64,000 bases of DNA, from NCBI RefSeq assembly GCF_900114995.1, contig NZ_FOUX01000001.1, positions 1,488,001 through 1,552,000 on the forward strand, read 5' to 3'. The position numbers were made by a program, and so were the translations under genes. Of the stretch, positions 25,953-35,545 are shown in pieces (positions within the stretch are counted from its first letter, which is position 1; the number at the start of each line of letters is the position of its first letter). The DNA is from Chitinophaga sp. YR627 (lineage in GTDB: Bacteria > Bacteroidota > Bacteroidia > Chitinophagales > Chitinophagaceae). The notes beneath the pieces are model-generated. The model searched no databases. It saw only the letters and a list, made by a program, of their open reading frames with translations, and had not been told where the DNA came from.

Positions 25953-26873
25953 ATGAGAGGAGAACAGAAGAACAAGCCGCGTGTATTCAACTCCATTACG
26001 GAGATCCAAAGGGCATTCGGATTACCGAAACCCCTAAACCCATTGATCAGCATACTGAATTACAGTAAGGTGCAGATCACTGATGAGATGCTGAGGCCAT
26101 CTTTTGTGATGAATTTTTACAATATTACCTATAATGAGTCTGTCGGTTGCAAAGCGAAGTACGGTCAGACCACTTACGATTTTGACGAAGGAGGCATGAT
26201 CTTCACCTCTCCCGGGCAGCCGCTCAACATTATGCATACACCCTTTTCAGATGCAGGTTTCACCTTGCTGATCCATCCGGATTTCCTGCGGAACTATCCA
26301 TTGGATGCGAAGATTAAAAACTATGCGTTTTTCTCTTATTCGGTGAATGAGGCACTGCATTTATCAGACAAGGAGCGCCTGATTATCAGTGCTATCGCCA
26401 AGAATCTGGAGGATGAGCTGGAAACAGCCATAGATGACCTCAGTCAGGACGTATTGATCTCACAGATTGAGTTAATGCTGAATTATAGCCAGCGTTTCTA
26501 TAAACGGCAGTTCACCACCCGCAAGTCCATCAATAACCAGGTATTGGAAAAACTGGAGGCGATATTAGATAACTATTTTAGTAATCAAACTGCACTGATG
26601 AAAGGTTTACCGTCAGTACAGTCGCTGGCGGACCAGCTGGAAGTATCGCCCAGATACCTGGGAGACCTGTTAAGGTCACTGACCGGACATAATACGCAGC
26701 AGCATATACACCTGAAACTGATTGAGAAAGCCAAAGAGATATTGATGATAAGCGATCTTACAGTAAGCGAGATCGCCTATCAGCTGGGTTTTGAACATCC
26801 TCAGTCATTCAGTAAATTTTTTAAGTCCAAGACAAACATGTCTCCGCTGGAGTTCCGGGAGCATTTCAATTAA
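25953..26873 (+). CDS. AraC family transcriptional regulator
   Basis: A 306-residue regulator with a C-terminal double helix-turn-helix (LADQLEVSPRYLGDLL, then IAYQLGFEHPQSFSKFFKS). It is a full-length paralogue of the minus-strand gene at 22350. The N-terminal domain carries TTYDFDEGGMIFTSPGQPL, the usual cupin-like regulatory region. The pairing of each copy with neighbouring SDR genes suggests the whole regulator/SDR module was duplicated. Confidence 0.9.
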   Translation: MRGEQKNKPRVFNSITEIQRAFGLPKPLNPLISILNYSKVQITDEMLRPSFVMNFYNITYNESVGCKAKYGQTTYDFDEGGMIFTSPGQPLNIMHTPFSDAGFTLLIHPDFLRNYPLDAKIKNYAFFSYSVNEALHLSDKERLIISAIAKNLEDELETAIDDLSQDVLISQIELMLNYSQRFYKRQFTTRKSINNQVLEKLEAILDNYFSNQTALMKGLPSVQSLADQLEVSPRYLGDLLRSLTGHNTQQHIHLKLIEKAKEILMISDLTVSEIAYQLGFEHPQSFSKFFKSKTNMSPLEFREHFN

Positions 26874-26956
26874 AAGGAATGTAATGCGATATAGCGGTTA
26901 TAGCGAAATGACCTGCAATAATATCCTTGTTGATCGTGTGTACTCAAAAACAAATT

Positions 26957-28609
26957 ATGATAATACGTCGTTGTTCTACGTTGGTTTTAGTCCTTCTTAC
27001 ATTTTTTCAGGTAAAGGTTTCCGATGCTCAATCAAATGCCACTAATGAAAACCGTTCTCCGAGGATCGTCAATATTGTAAACTTTATCCGTTTACTGGAG
27101 CCACGTGATGCAGCTATCACTGAAGATGTACTCTTCAAAACAGTTGAAAATCAGGTCGCATTAATGAAAAAGTATCGTCTTGGAGGTACCTTCTTACTGC
27201 AATACGATGCCTTGATAGACCCCCGTTATCAGCAGCTGCTGAAAAGTCTGCCGAAAGACCAGTTTGAAATTGGCGCCTGGTGGGAACTACCCAAACCACT
27301 TATTGAAAAGGCAGGTATCAAATGGAGGGGCAAATATGCCTGGGACTGGCATTCAGATGTAGGCTTTTCCGTTGGTTACACACCAGCGGAACGTGAGCAG
27401 ATTATCGACGTTTATTTCAATGACTTTAAAAAAATATTTGGATACTATCCCAAATCAGTCGCTTCCTGGGTGATTGATGCGCATTCGCTGGCATATATGT
27501 CAGACAAATACAAGATAGTAGCTTCTGCCAATTGTAAAGATCAGGTAGGAACTGACGGATTTACACTCTGGGGAGGATACTGGAATCAGGCTTATTACCC
27601 TAGCCGTATTAATGCCTATATGCCTGCCCAGCATACAGAGAAGCAGCTTCCGGTACCTGTATTCAGGATGTTAGGCAGTGATCCTATCCGGCAATATGCA
27701 GATGGCAGTACAGTAACTACACTGGAGCCGGTATACCCTTATGCAGGCGGCAATGAACAATGGGTGAACTGGTTCTTCGATATCTTCTCCAATGATCCGG
27801 CGTTAGGCTTCAACTATACACAGGCAGGGCAGGAAAACTCCTTCACCTGGGCAGGCATGCAGAAAGGCCTGGAAATGCAGATGCCCATCATTGCACGTTT
27901 AAAGCAGGAGGGAAAGGTACAGGTACAAACCATGCAGCAGTCAGGCCGTTGGTTCAGGGAAACGTATAAGGTTACCCCGGCAACGACTTTTACTGTAACA
28001 AAAGACCTGGGAGACAGCGATAAGAAAACACTCTGGTATAACAGCCGCTTCTATCGTGTCAATCTTCTCTGGACCGGCGGACATTTGCTTATTGATGATA
28101 TTCATCTTTTCAATGAGTCTGTACCGGATAAATACCTAAAGGATGTAACGACAGAGAATAAGAGCTTCTTTTATACACTGCCGGTTGTAGATGGATTTCA
28201 ATGGGGTAAAAAAGATCATCCGGCAGGTTTCCGGTTAATGGAGATAGTGAATGGGAATGAGCAGGAAATAAGCGGCGGTAATCCCGTATTTAGCAATACA
28301 GGAAAAAGTACCGCGCACGTTTCATGGCCAGGTGATAATGGTAGTTTCGAAATTGATCTGCAGGAAGACAGGTTGATCATTACAGGCGGTAAGAATAAGA
28401 CCGGGAACTGGTTCCTTGATCTTCGCGTTGCAGACAATGCCGGCACTGCTTTTCAAAGCGCTGATAGTAAGCGTGCAACCTACACATTTAACGGTCATAC
28501 TTACTATCTGGAGCTTATACAGGGGAAAATGGAAGGACATGTTTCTGGCGGCTTGTACCGGATCACACCTGATCAGGGAACTATTTCCCTGAAAATGAAA
28601 GACGAATAA
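26957..28609 (+). CDS. secreted polysaccharide deacetylase-like protein of unknown function
   Basis: A 550-residue exported protein. The start at 26957 gives a signal peptide (MIIRRCSTLVLVLLTFFQ, cleavage near DAQ). The N-terminal 330 residues look like a NodB-type or other TIM-like barrel (VNFIRLLEPRD, YDALIDPRYQQL, FEIGAWWELPKP, WHSDVGFSVGY, SWVIDAHSLAYM) with D and H residues at strand ends. A beta-rich C-terminal part follows. From memory it may belong to DUF3863/DUF3864, families of Bacteroidota secreted proteins; this was not checked. A carbohydrate substrate is plausible. The strong inverted repeat after it is shared with the convergent epimerase gene. Confidence 0.7.
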   Translation: MIIRRCSTLVLVLLTFFQVKVSDAQSNATNENRSPRIVNIVNFIRLLEPRDAAITEDVLFKTVENQVALMKKYRLGGTFLLQYDALIDPRYQQLLKSLPKDQFEIGAWWELPKPLIEKAGIKWRGKYAWDWHSDVGFSVGYTPAEREQIIDVYFNDFKKIFGYYPKSVASWVIDAHSLAYMSDKYKIVASANCKDQVGTDGFTLWGGYWNQAYYPSRINAYMPAQHTEKQLPVPVFRMLGSDPIRQYADGSTVTTLEPVYPYAGGNEQWVNWFFDIFSNDPALGFNYTQAGQENSFTWAGMQKGLEMQMPIIARLKQEGKVQVQTMQQSGRWFRETYKVTPATTFTVTKDLGDSDKKTLWYNSRFYRVNLLWTGGHLLIDDIHLFNESVPDKYLKDVTTENKSFFYTLPVVDGFQWGKKDHPAGFRLMEIVNGNEQEISGGNPVFSNTGKSTAHVSWPGDNGSFEIDLQEDRLIITGGKNKTGNWFLDLRVADNAGTAFQSADSKRATYTFNGHTYYLELIQGKMEGHVSGGLYRITPDQGTISLKMKDE

Positions 28610-28620
28610 TGAGGTTGACT

Positions 28621-28677
28621 TATCGTGTATAAAACAAAAAGGTCGGAAGCTCCGACCTTTTTGTTTTATACACGATA
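28621..28677. terminator. perfect 27-base-pair bidirectional terminator
   Basis: Arms 28621-28647 and 28651-28677 pair without a mismatch around an AGC loop. The stem contains a GC-rich core (GGTCGGA/TCCGACC) next to A5/T5 tracts, so it ends transcription in both directions. It lies 12 bases past one stop codon and 9 bases past the other. Confidence 0.92.
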
Positions 28678-28685
28678 TAACCGTA

Positions 28686-29516
28686 TTAAAGTAGCTTCTC
28701 CTGTGCCGCCTGGTATACTGTTCTGATAGTAGGCTGGAAGCCCAGACTACGCGCAAGAGAAGCATCTGCATACAGATACCAGGGATTTTCAAGCGGCGCA
28801 GATGATGCGTCCATGGTTGCACCAACAAGTTGCAGTAACTCATAGACAGACATGGGTGCATCATCTGAAATATTGACGATACGTTCATCAAAAGTACCTG
28901 CCAGGGCCATATCAATAGCAGTCGCAATATCGCGATGATGAATGATGCTCATTCTCTGGGCAGGATGCCATTTGCCTGGAATGACATGTTTGGGTAGCAT
29001 TTCAAGATGGCCGTCCCCATCACCATATACAAACGGGAACCGCAGGACCGACCAGTTAAGTCCACTTTCGCGCAGTTCCTGTTCTGCAGCGACTTTGCTG
29101 GCCGGATAGGCATGTTGAGGAGAAACCACATCATCTTCACGTCCCGGATGCGGATTGTCTGTATTGTAGACATGTGCTGTACTGGCCATAATAAAGCGGG
29201 CATTGGGTGCGTGGACCTTTGCCGCAGCAATCAGGTTACGTGTTCCTTCCAGATTACTTTTCCAGATCAGATCTGTGTCCTGCGTGCGGAATACTGCTGC
29301 CAGATGGATGATGGCTGACACATCCTTTACTGCTGCTGTTAGTGAAGCTGCGTCCAGTAAGTCTCCGGCTACGGGTGTTGCATCCCCCTGAATAGTTTTC
29401 CCGCTACGCACTAATGCGCGACAATTCCAGCCTGCTTTTATAAGCCGTGGTACAAGGCGGGCTCCTACAAGACCGGTTACACCAGTTACTAATACATTTC
29501 CTGTTTGTCTGTTCAT
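28686..29516 (-). CDS. NAD-dependent epimerase/dehydratase (extended SDR)
   Basis: A 276-residue extended short-chain dehydrogenase. NVLVTGVTGLVGARLVPRL carries the Rossmann glycines; HLAAVFRTQDTDL, the catalytic Ser/Thr in MASTAHVY and Tyr/Lys in YPASKVAAE complete the active site. It lacks clear specificity residues for a sugar nucleotide and may act on small aldehydes, ketones or flavonoid-like substrates. The co-oriented AraC gene 71 bases upstream is its probable regulator. Confidence 0.88.
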   Translation of the reverse strand: MNRQTGNVLVTGVTGLVGARLVPRLIKAGWNCRALVRSGKTIQGDATPVAGDLLDAASLTAAVKDVSAIIHLAAVFRTQDTDLIWKSNLEGTRNLIAAAKVHAPNARFIMASTAHVYNTDNPHPGREDDVVSPQHAYPASKVAAEQELRESGLNWSVLRFPFVYGDGDGHLEMLPKHVIPGKWHPAQRMSIIHHRDIATAIDMALAGTFDERIVNISDDAPMSVYELLQLVGATMDASSAPLENPWYLYADASLARSLGFQPTIRTVYQAAQEKLL

Positions 29517-29587
29517 ATCTATGGATTTATTCTATGAACAAAGCTCTTAAGATAGGAGGAGGATGGGCAGGACGAAAACCGACAACT

Positions 29588-30442
29588 TCAGGACAAATCC
29601 TGAAAAAAGCCGGCAACGGTTTTACCCGTTACTTTTTTAAACAACCGTGAAAAATAATCGGGGTCATTGAAGCCCAGTTCGAAGGCCAGTTCTTTTACGG
29701 ATGATAGTTCTCCGTGATACAGCCGACGTCTCGCTTCCAGTATCAGGCGGTTTGTGATGAATTCTTTAGGGGAGAGGCCGGAGTAATGTTTAACGATCTG
29801 GTACAGGCTATCAGTACTTACAGTGAGTTCTTCTGCAATCTCTCTGATACTTGGATGATTGATCAGGTTGTCCTCAACAAACATTTTAAAGGCGATAAAC
29901 TTCGCCAGCCGGTCGTCTGCAGGCTTCTTGTCATTCGCGAAGTAAGCAGTATTGATTTCCGTTAGTAAACTATTGAGATGGGCCAGAATGAGTTCAGGAT
30001 CGGTATCAGTGGTACGGAGTAGGTTTTGCAGTATTTCAAAAATGGCCTGGAGCCGGATAGCCGCATCGGGCGCAAAACTTATCTTTTGCTGATTAAGGGG
30101 ATTGAGCAGGAAGCGGTATTGACGGGGCAAGCGGGAAAGGCATTCTTCATAAAAGCCCAGTTTATAGTAGTCCTTACCATGTGCGGCAACAGGAAATTGC
30201 TGAACCTGGTGTGGCAGAAAAAAAAGCAGTTCATGTTTACCAATATCGAACTTTTCCAGATCAACACTGCGCCTGCTATGGCCATCCAATATGAATAAAA
30301 AGAAGTAGTAGGGTAAACGTTGTGTAACCCCGTATTTTTCAGCTTCTGCCTGCGGCAAATGGCCAAAACCAGGAGAAACAATACGAATAGGGAGCTGGCT
30401 ATTCTGGCTGAAATCTTCCCGTAAAGAATTGATATTGCGCAT
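29588..30442 (-). CDS. AraC family transcriptional regulator
   Basis: A 284-residue regulator with N-terminal sensing domain (PYYFFLFILDGHSRRSVDL) and C-terminal helix-turn-helix pair (IAEELTVSTDSLYQIVKHYSG, ending LGFNDPDYFSRLFKKVTG). It belongs to a branch common next to SDR and epimerase genes in this phylum. Its upstream region is shared with the divergent PAS kinase gene at 30570. Confidence 0.9.
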   Translation of the reverse strand: MRNINSLREDFSQNSQLPIRIVSPGFGHLPQAEAEKYGVTQRLPYYFFLFILDGHSRRSVDLEKFDIGKHELLFFLPHQVQQFPVAAHGKDYYKLGFYEECLSRLPRQYRFLLNPLNQQKISFAPDAAIRLQAIFEILQNLLRTTDTDPELILAHLNSLLTEINTAYFANDKKPADDRLAKFIAFKMFVEDNLINHPSIREIAEELTVSTDSLYQIVKHYSGLSPKEFITNRLILEARRRLYHGELSSVKELAFELGFNDPDYFSRLFKKVTGKTVAGFFQDLS

Positions 30443-30569
30443 GCCCGGTGACTGATTATTATGAAAGCTAAGGTACAGGTTAGGCCGTAAAATGCAAAAG
30501 CCCCGGCAACATGTTGATTTTAAGCTTAAACGTGCTTAACTTGCTATATTATTGTGTGATTGATCATTT

Positions 30570-33338
30570 ATGTCTGTATTTTTCAATTTAGGCAGTAACA
30601 GTGAAGCTGCCTTTCCAAACATTTATGAAATATTTGAGGACGTCCCTTTCTCAGTAGCGGTACTGAGAGGTCCCGACCTTATTATTGAGTATATCAACCG
30701 TCTTAATCTTTCTATCTGGCGCAGTACAAGAGAAAGTGTGATGGGCAAACCCCTGTATGAAGCCAAACCGGACCTCCGTCGGGATGTTGAGCCCATTCAC
30801 CGGCAGGTACAGGAAAGCGGCCAGCGTTTTCATGCAGATGAGGTACCTATTGAGATCACAGATCATGATGGGAAACGTCTTCATTATTTCCAGGTAAGTA
30901 TTGACCCTATCAAAGACAAGGAAGGACAGATTATAGGGCAGATAGCTACTTCTATTGACGTGACAGAGCGGGTGCTCTCCAGACAGCAATTGCAAAAAAG
31001 TGAAGCACTGCACAAAGTGGCGGAAGAGGCGCTCAGGAAGAGTGAACAACACCTGGAGATCCTGCGGAATGCAGTACCGGCCATGATCTTTTATCTGGAT
31101 CAGGAAGAACGTTATCAGACATACAATGATACTTTTTGTAAATGGTTCCACGTCGATAAGACGGAAGCTATCGGCAAAACAGTGCGTGAATTTATAGGAG
31201 AAGCGGCCTACAGCGTAGTATCGCCTCACCTCAGGAAAGCTTATGACGGTGAAATAGAACAATATGAAATCAAAGCGCCTACCAGGGCAGACGAGAACAG
31301 ATGGCTCAATATTGTCTACACACCGGATAAAAACGATCAGGGAGAGGTGCAGGGTGTTATTGTACTCGCGACTGACGTAACATCCTCTAAGTTGGCGGAA
31401 ATGGCGGTCAGAGAGAGTGAACACCGCTTTCAGAACCTGGTCCGTGAGGCCAATCTGGGCATTATGGTATTGTCTGGCAAAGAAATGGTCGTTTCAGTGG
31501 CCAATGAGGCATATGGAAGGGTGATCGGTCGCAGCGTTGAACAGCTGTTTGGGAAACCACTTTTTGATGTTATTACGGATACAGATATACAGGACCGTCA
31601 GCTTTTAGAGAAAGTACGCCTGACAGGAGAATCCGTTTATTTATATGATACGCCTTATCCCGTTATTGTCCAGGGTGTTGAGACGCAACGATACCTGAAT
31701 GTCATCTATCAGGCATATAGAGAGGCAGATGGACAGATTACCGGCGTGGTAATATTGGCGCAGGATGTTACCGAACAGGTAATCGCCCGCCGGAATGTGG
31801 AGGAAGCCAACGAGAGAGCTTCTCTTGCAATTGAATCAGGCGGACTAGGAACGGTGGAAGTCAACCTCCGGACGAAAGAAGTGCTGCTTTCTCCAAGGGC
31901 AAAGGAAGTCCTTGAATTATATGCAGCTACGCAGCTGACAACCTACCTGGACAGTCTGCACCCCGACGACCAGCTATTATGCAAAGAAGCCTATGAAAAG
32001 GCATTGTCAGACGGTCATCTGGAATACGAAGCAAGAGTGATCCGTAAGGATGCATCTATCCGCTGGATAAAGACCAAGGGACGTATCTATTTTGACGATG
32101 CCAGTCAGCCGCTGCGGGTAGTCTCTGTGATCCAGGATATTACCGATCAGAAGATCTTTTCAGAGGAGCTGGAAAGACAGGTAAAACAACGCACGGAGGA
32201 CCTGCGTAAGGCCCACGAGCTGCTGCTTGCTTCTAATGATTACCTCCAGCGCATCATCAATATATTCAGCGCGCCAATGCAGGTATTACAGCCAATTGTA
32301 GATAATGGGAAAGTCGTCGATTTCATATACAAACTTACCAATACCGCCTATGCCGCTTATACGACATTCTCACCGGAACAGCTGATCAGCAAAAAAGTGA
32401 GTGAAGTATTCCCTGGCTATTTCCAGACCGATAGCTTTAAAAATATCCGCGAGGTAGCCATGACTGGCCTTACCAATACCTGGGAGAATCATTACGCAGC
32501 TGACGGACTGGATATCTTTAATCTGATGAGCGCCGCGCTGATGAACGAAGATGTAGTGGTGCACATGACCGATTTTACAAAGCTGAAAAGTTTACAGCTC
32601 GAACTACAGCGTAAACTGATCGAACTGGAACGCTCCAATGTCAGTCTGGAAGAATTTGCACATGCCTCCTCTCACGATCTGAAAGAGCCTATCCGCAAGA
32701 TCCAGTTCTTTACCGACCAGTTGAAAACAGATCTGCATGAGCAGCTTAACGATAAGCAGCTACGCTTGTTTCAGCGTATTGAAAATGCTTCTAAACGTAT
32801 GGCCAGTTTGATCGAGGATCTACTGGTGTATTCTCAGGTGAGCGAACGTCCGCTGGAAACAGAGTCCGTTAACCTGAATGAGACCATTTCAATGGTACAG
32901 GAAGATCTTGAGTTAATTATCGCACAAAAAGGGGCACAGATCCATATAGAGACCCTGCCTGTTATTAATGGCTATAAAAGACAATTGCAGCAACTCTTTC
33001 AGAACCTGGTCAGCAATGCCATAAAATATAGTAAACAGGATAGTGCTCCTGTTATCAGGATTTATTCAACACTTGTAAATGGAAAGAGCATCAATCTGGA
33101 AGAAGGAACGATGTACCATTGTATCAGCGTTGAAGATAACGGTATCGGTTTTCAGGAAAAGCACGCCGATCAGATCTTCCTGATGTTCCAGCGATTGCAT
33201 GCAAAGGGAGAGTATGCGGGTACGGGAATAGGACTTTCTATCGCAAGAAGGATCGTCGATAATCATCATGGTAAAATTCTGGCAAAGGGTGTGCCTGATG
33301 TAGGGGCGACTTTTTACATTTATCTGCCATTATCCTGA
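30570..33338 (+). CDS. multi-PAS sensor histidine kinase
   Basis: A 922-residue soluble kinase. About five PAS/PAC units precede the kinase core (roughly 12-130, 160-275, 285-405, 410-530 and 560-670), with PAC-type ends such as GQIATSIDVTERV and GVIVLATDVTSSK. HisKA has H702 in SSHDLKEPIRKI; the HATPase_c shows LVSNAIKYS, DNGIGF and GTGIGLSIARR. The core is strikingly like the Kai-operon kinase at 7918. No response regulator is adjacent, so its partner is elsewhere. The stop codon abuts the stop codon of the convergent Crp/Fnr gene. Confidence 0.9.
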   Translation: MSVFFNLGSNSEAAFPNIYEIFEDVPFSVAVLRGPDLIIEYINRLNLSIWRSTRESVMGKPLYEAKPDLRRDVEPIHRQVQESGQRFHADEVPIEITDHDGKRLHYFQVSIDPIKDKEGQIIGQIATSIDVTERVLSRQQLQKSEALHKVAEEALRKSEQHLEILRNAVPAMIFYLDQEERYQTYNDTFCKWFHVDKTEAIGKTVREFIGEAAYSVVSPHLRKAYDGEIEQYEIKAPTRADENRWLNIVYTPDKNDQGEVQGVIVLATDVTSSKLAEMAVRESEHRFQNLVREANLGIMVLSGKEMVVSVANEAYGRVIGRSVEQLFGKPLFDVITDTDIQDRQLLEKVRLTGESVYLYDTPYPVIVQGVETQRYLNVIYQAYREADGQITGVVILAQDVTEQVIARRNVEEANERASLAIESGGLGTVEVNLRTKEVLLSPRAKEVLELYAATQLTTYLDSLHPDDQLLCKEAYEKALSDGHLEYEARVIRKDASIRWIKTKGRIYFDDASQPLRVVSVIQDITDQKIFSEELERQVKQRTEDLRKAHELLLASNDYLQRIINIFSAPMQVLQPIVDNGKVVDFIYKLTNTAYAAYTTFSPEQLISKKVSEVFPGYFQTDSFKNIREVAMTGLTNTWENHYAADGLDIFNLMSAALMNEDVVVHMTDFTKLKSLQLELQRKLIELERSNVSLEEFAHASSHDLKEPIRKIQFFTDQLKTDLHEQLNDKQLRLFQRIENASKRMASLIEDLLVYSQVSERPLETESVNLNETISMVQEDLELIIAQKGAQIHIETLPVINGYKRQLQQLFQNLVSNAIKYSKQDSAPVIRIYSTLVNGKSINLEEGTMYHCISVEDNGIGFQEKHADQIFLMFQRLHAKGEYAGTGIGLSIARRIVDNHHGKILAKGVPDVGATFYIYLPLS

Positions 33339-33908
33339 CTAGCCCCTTTTCCTCAGCCGGCTAAGAGATTGTGGGGTGATCTGGAGATAAGATGCGATAT
33401 ACTGTAACGGGACAGAAAGCGCAAGATCCGGGTATCTTCTGACGAACTCCGCGTATTTCTCTTTAGCAGTGCCAAAACGCAGATAATCAGCGTCCTTGAT
33501 CTTATTCAGGAAGGTTACTTCGCCGATCATTTTTGCCAGCATAAACAGCTTTGGAACACGATCGCAGAGGTCATGCCACGTCGTCCGGTTTATGACCAGT
33601 ATTTTCATATTAGTCACCGCCTGGATACTGACAGTAGCAGGCAGGTCCTCATAGAAGCTTGGGATATCCATGGCAAATTGATTAACCCGTAGAAAATGCA
33701 TGGTCGCTTCACGAAGATCATCGCCGCTTATATATACCCGCGCCACACCTTCATCAATAAAGGCCATTTCAGCACTCCGCTGATACTGTTCGATAAAATG
33801 ATCACCCGCCTTCAGCTGGCGGAGCACAAATGCGTCAGCTACCTTACTGATCTCCGCAGCATTTAATACTCCGCCAAACGCCAGACTTTTTGATAAGCTT
33901 TCTGTCAT
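33339..33908 (-). CDS. Crp/Fnr family transcriptional regulator
   Basis: A 189-residue protein with a cyclic-nucleotide-binding-like N-terminal domain (FIEQYQRSAEMAFIDEGVAR) and a C-terminal winged helix with IASYLQITPQSLSRLRKRG. The Fnr cysteines are absent, so it is not an oxygen-sensing Fnr. It starts 2 bases after the upstream epimerase stop codon, an operon of enzyme and regulator. The effector is unknown. Confidence 0.9.
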   Translation of the reverse strand: MTESLSKSLAFGGVLNAAEISKVADAFVLRQLKAGDHFIEQYQRSAEMAFIDEGVARVYISGDDLREATMHFLRVNQFAMDIPSFYEDLPATVSIQAVTNMKILVINRTTWHDLCDRVPKLFMLAKMIGEVTFLNKIKDADYLRFGTAKEKYAEFVRRYPDLALSVPLQYIASYLQITPQSLSRLRKRG

Positions 33909-33910
33909 AT

Positions 33911-34936
33911 TTATTTGATGAGATCCAATGAAAGCAGGCTTTCCGCACAGGAGATAATTGCCTCTTCGTTATTGATGGGTGCCCAGCCGAGTATTTTCCT
34001 CGCTTTGGAGCTATCTGCTTTGCGTACCTTACCCAGGTCCAGCATGACAGGTTGTAATGACTTGTCAAACCAACTCAGCAGGTGCGTAAACCAAACCGGT
34101 AATTGCCCTTTAGGAATCTTCCTCGCCGGATACTTCTTTCGCAAGATAACGGCAATCTCTGTCATCGTCAAAAATCCGGAAGTGCCAAGGAAACGCTCTC
34201 CGGCTGCTGCCGGGTCCTCCATCGCACGTATTAACAGATCCGCTACAGATCTGACATCAACAATATCAAACCCTATCTTTGGAACAGCTGGCAAACTGCC
34301 ATCCAGCATCTTCAGGATGATCCCTGCTGAGTTTCCGTAATCCTTTTCTAATGCCGGACCCAGTATTGCGCCCGGAAGCACCGTCACCAGTTCCATTTTT
34401 GGAGCGGACTGCTGCATATACGCCCAGGCTGCTTTTTCTGTAATAACCTTGCTCCGGTAGTAGGTATTCAGATCATTGCGGTTATTCTCATCCGCCCAGA
34501 TGGATTCGTCAAAAGTACCATTTTCCATCCCACGCGGCTTGCCATGCAGGACGCTACTGGACGATGAAGTCAGGACAACACGTTTGATATTATTTTTAGC
34601 AGCTGCTTTAAGAATGGACAGTGTTCCCTGTTTTGCGGGTAGGATCACATCATCCTCATTTTTTGGTGAGATCAAAGGGAATGGTGATGCAATGTGTTGT
34701 ATGAAATCTTTGCCCCTGGTTAAATCCTCCCAGATGTGCTCATCTGCCAGGTCTGCTTCAACAAATTCCAGGTTGTTAATGTATGGGGTATGTTTACCGA
34801 TAAGCTGTTGTAATTCGCTGATACGGCTGGCACTGCGAAGTGTGCCGATAACTTTATAGCCTTTATTTAAAAGCTGAATCGTCGCATGAGATCCAAGAAA
34901 TCCGGAAACGCCGGTCAGTAATACTTCTTTTGTCAT
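33911..34936 (-). CDS. NAD-dependent epimerase/dehydratase (dihydroflavonol-4-reductase-like)
   Basis: A 341-residue extended SDR beginning MTKEVLLTGVSGFLGSHATI at the ATG at 34936; a longer upstream frame exists but adds non-family residues. Rossmann and active-site motifs are present: VVLTSSSSSVLHG supplies the Ser and YYRSKVITEKAAW the Tyr/Lys. The family reduces carbonyls of aldehydes, flavonoids or sugar derivatives. It is co-transcribed with the Crp/Fnr gene that follows. Confidence 0.88.
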   Translation of the reverse strand: MTKEVLLTGVSGFLGSHATIQLLNKGYKVIGTLRSASRISELQQLIGKHTPYINNLEFVEADLADEHIWEDLTRGKDFIQHIASPFPLISPKNEDDVILPAKQGTLSILKAAAKNNIKRVVLTSSSSSVLHGKPRGMENGTFDESIWADENNRNDLNTYYRSKVITEKAAWAYMQQSAPKMELVTVLPGAILGPALEKDYGNSAGIILKMLDGSLPAVPKIGFDIVDVRSVADLLIRAMEDPAAAGERFLGTSGFLTMTEIAVILRKKYPARKIPKGQLPVWFTHLLSWFDKSLQPVMLDLGKVRKADSSKARKILGWAPINNEEAIISCAESLLSLDLIK

Positions 34937-35022
34937 TCTTTTTTTTTGACAAAGGAAAATATACTTACCGGAAGTATCGCTTAACAAATGGTAAGAAATA
35001 AAATAGCGGGCAACAAAGTTTC

Positions 35023-35448
35023 CTATACCTGCCGTTGTTTCAGATCAGGATAACGGGCGACGAGCTCCGCATGCAAAAGGCGCATGCCATTTACATACGT
35101 AGATACCAGGATTCTCTTTCCTTTTCCTTCGTGAGGAATGATATGCAGATAGTTCCAGGCAAACTTGTATCCTTTTATGTCTTTCAGCAGGATCTCTCTG
35201 TTGACAAGTCTCGATACTTTACGCACACTATGATTATCCCAGAAGATCTTTTCATTTACCTGCAAGATCGCGCACACCGCGAGACCAATAGCAATAAGTG
35301 ATAAAGGAAAAATGAACAGGATACCTTGTCTGAGAAAGGGGTTGAAGAAGGAGTAGGTCAGCAGGCTAACAAACACACATATTAAGGCGCCAAATAAAAT
35401 GTAAGTGGCATTTCTCCAGCCACGGGTCAGATAAAAAACGTCTTCCAT
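35023..35448 (-). CDS. hypothetical membrane protein, 141 aa
   Basis: A protein with two adjacent N-terminal membrane helices (about 15-33 and 40-62) and a soluble basic C-terminal part with a PH-like pattern (NREILLKDIKGYKFAWNYL, then KGKRILVSTYVNGMRLL). This layout is that of small membrane-anchored bPH proteins. There is no signal peptide cleavage site and no recognised catalytic motif. Confidence 0.65.
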   Translation of the reverse strand: MEDVFYLTRGWRNATYILFGALICVFVSLLTYSFFNPFLRQGILFIFPLSLIAIGLAVCAILQVNEKIFWDNHSVRKVSRLVNREILLKDIKGYKFAWNYLHIIPHEGKGKRILVSTYVNGMRLLHAELVARYPDLKQRQV

Positions 35449-35511
35449 GTAAATAGCATAGATATTTACTGTAAATATAAATCTTGCCCGCTAAAATGCA
35501 ACTTTTAATAT

Positions 35512-35539
35512 AGCCGCCTCATTTATTTATGAGGCGGCT
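35512..35539 (-). terminator. hairpin after the alpha/beta hydrolase operon
   Basis: Perfect 11-base arms AGCCGCCTCAT/ATGAGGCGGCT with a TTATTT loop, 6 bases past the stop codon at 35546 on the minus strand, followed by AT-rich sequence. Confidence 0.65.
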
Positions 35540-35545
35540 GTATCT

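Noticed and set aside
28322..28927. Minus-strand open frame of 201 codons across two convergent genes
   Set aside because: It crosses the strong terminator and the ends of two well-supported genes, and matches no family.
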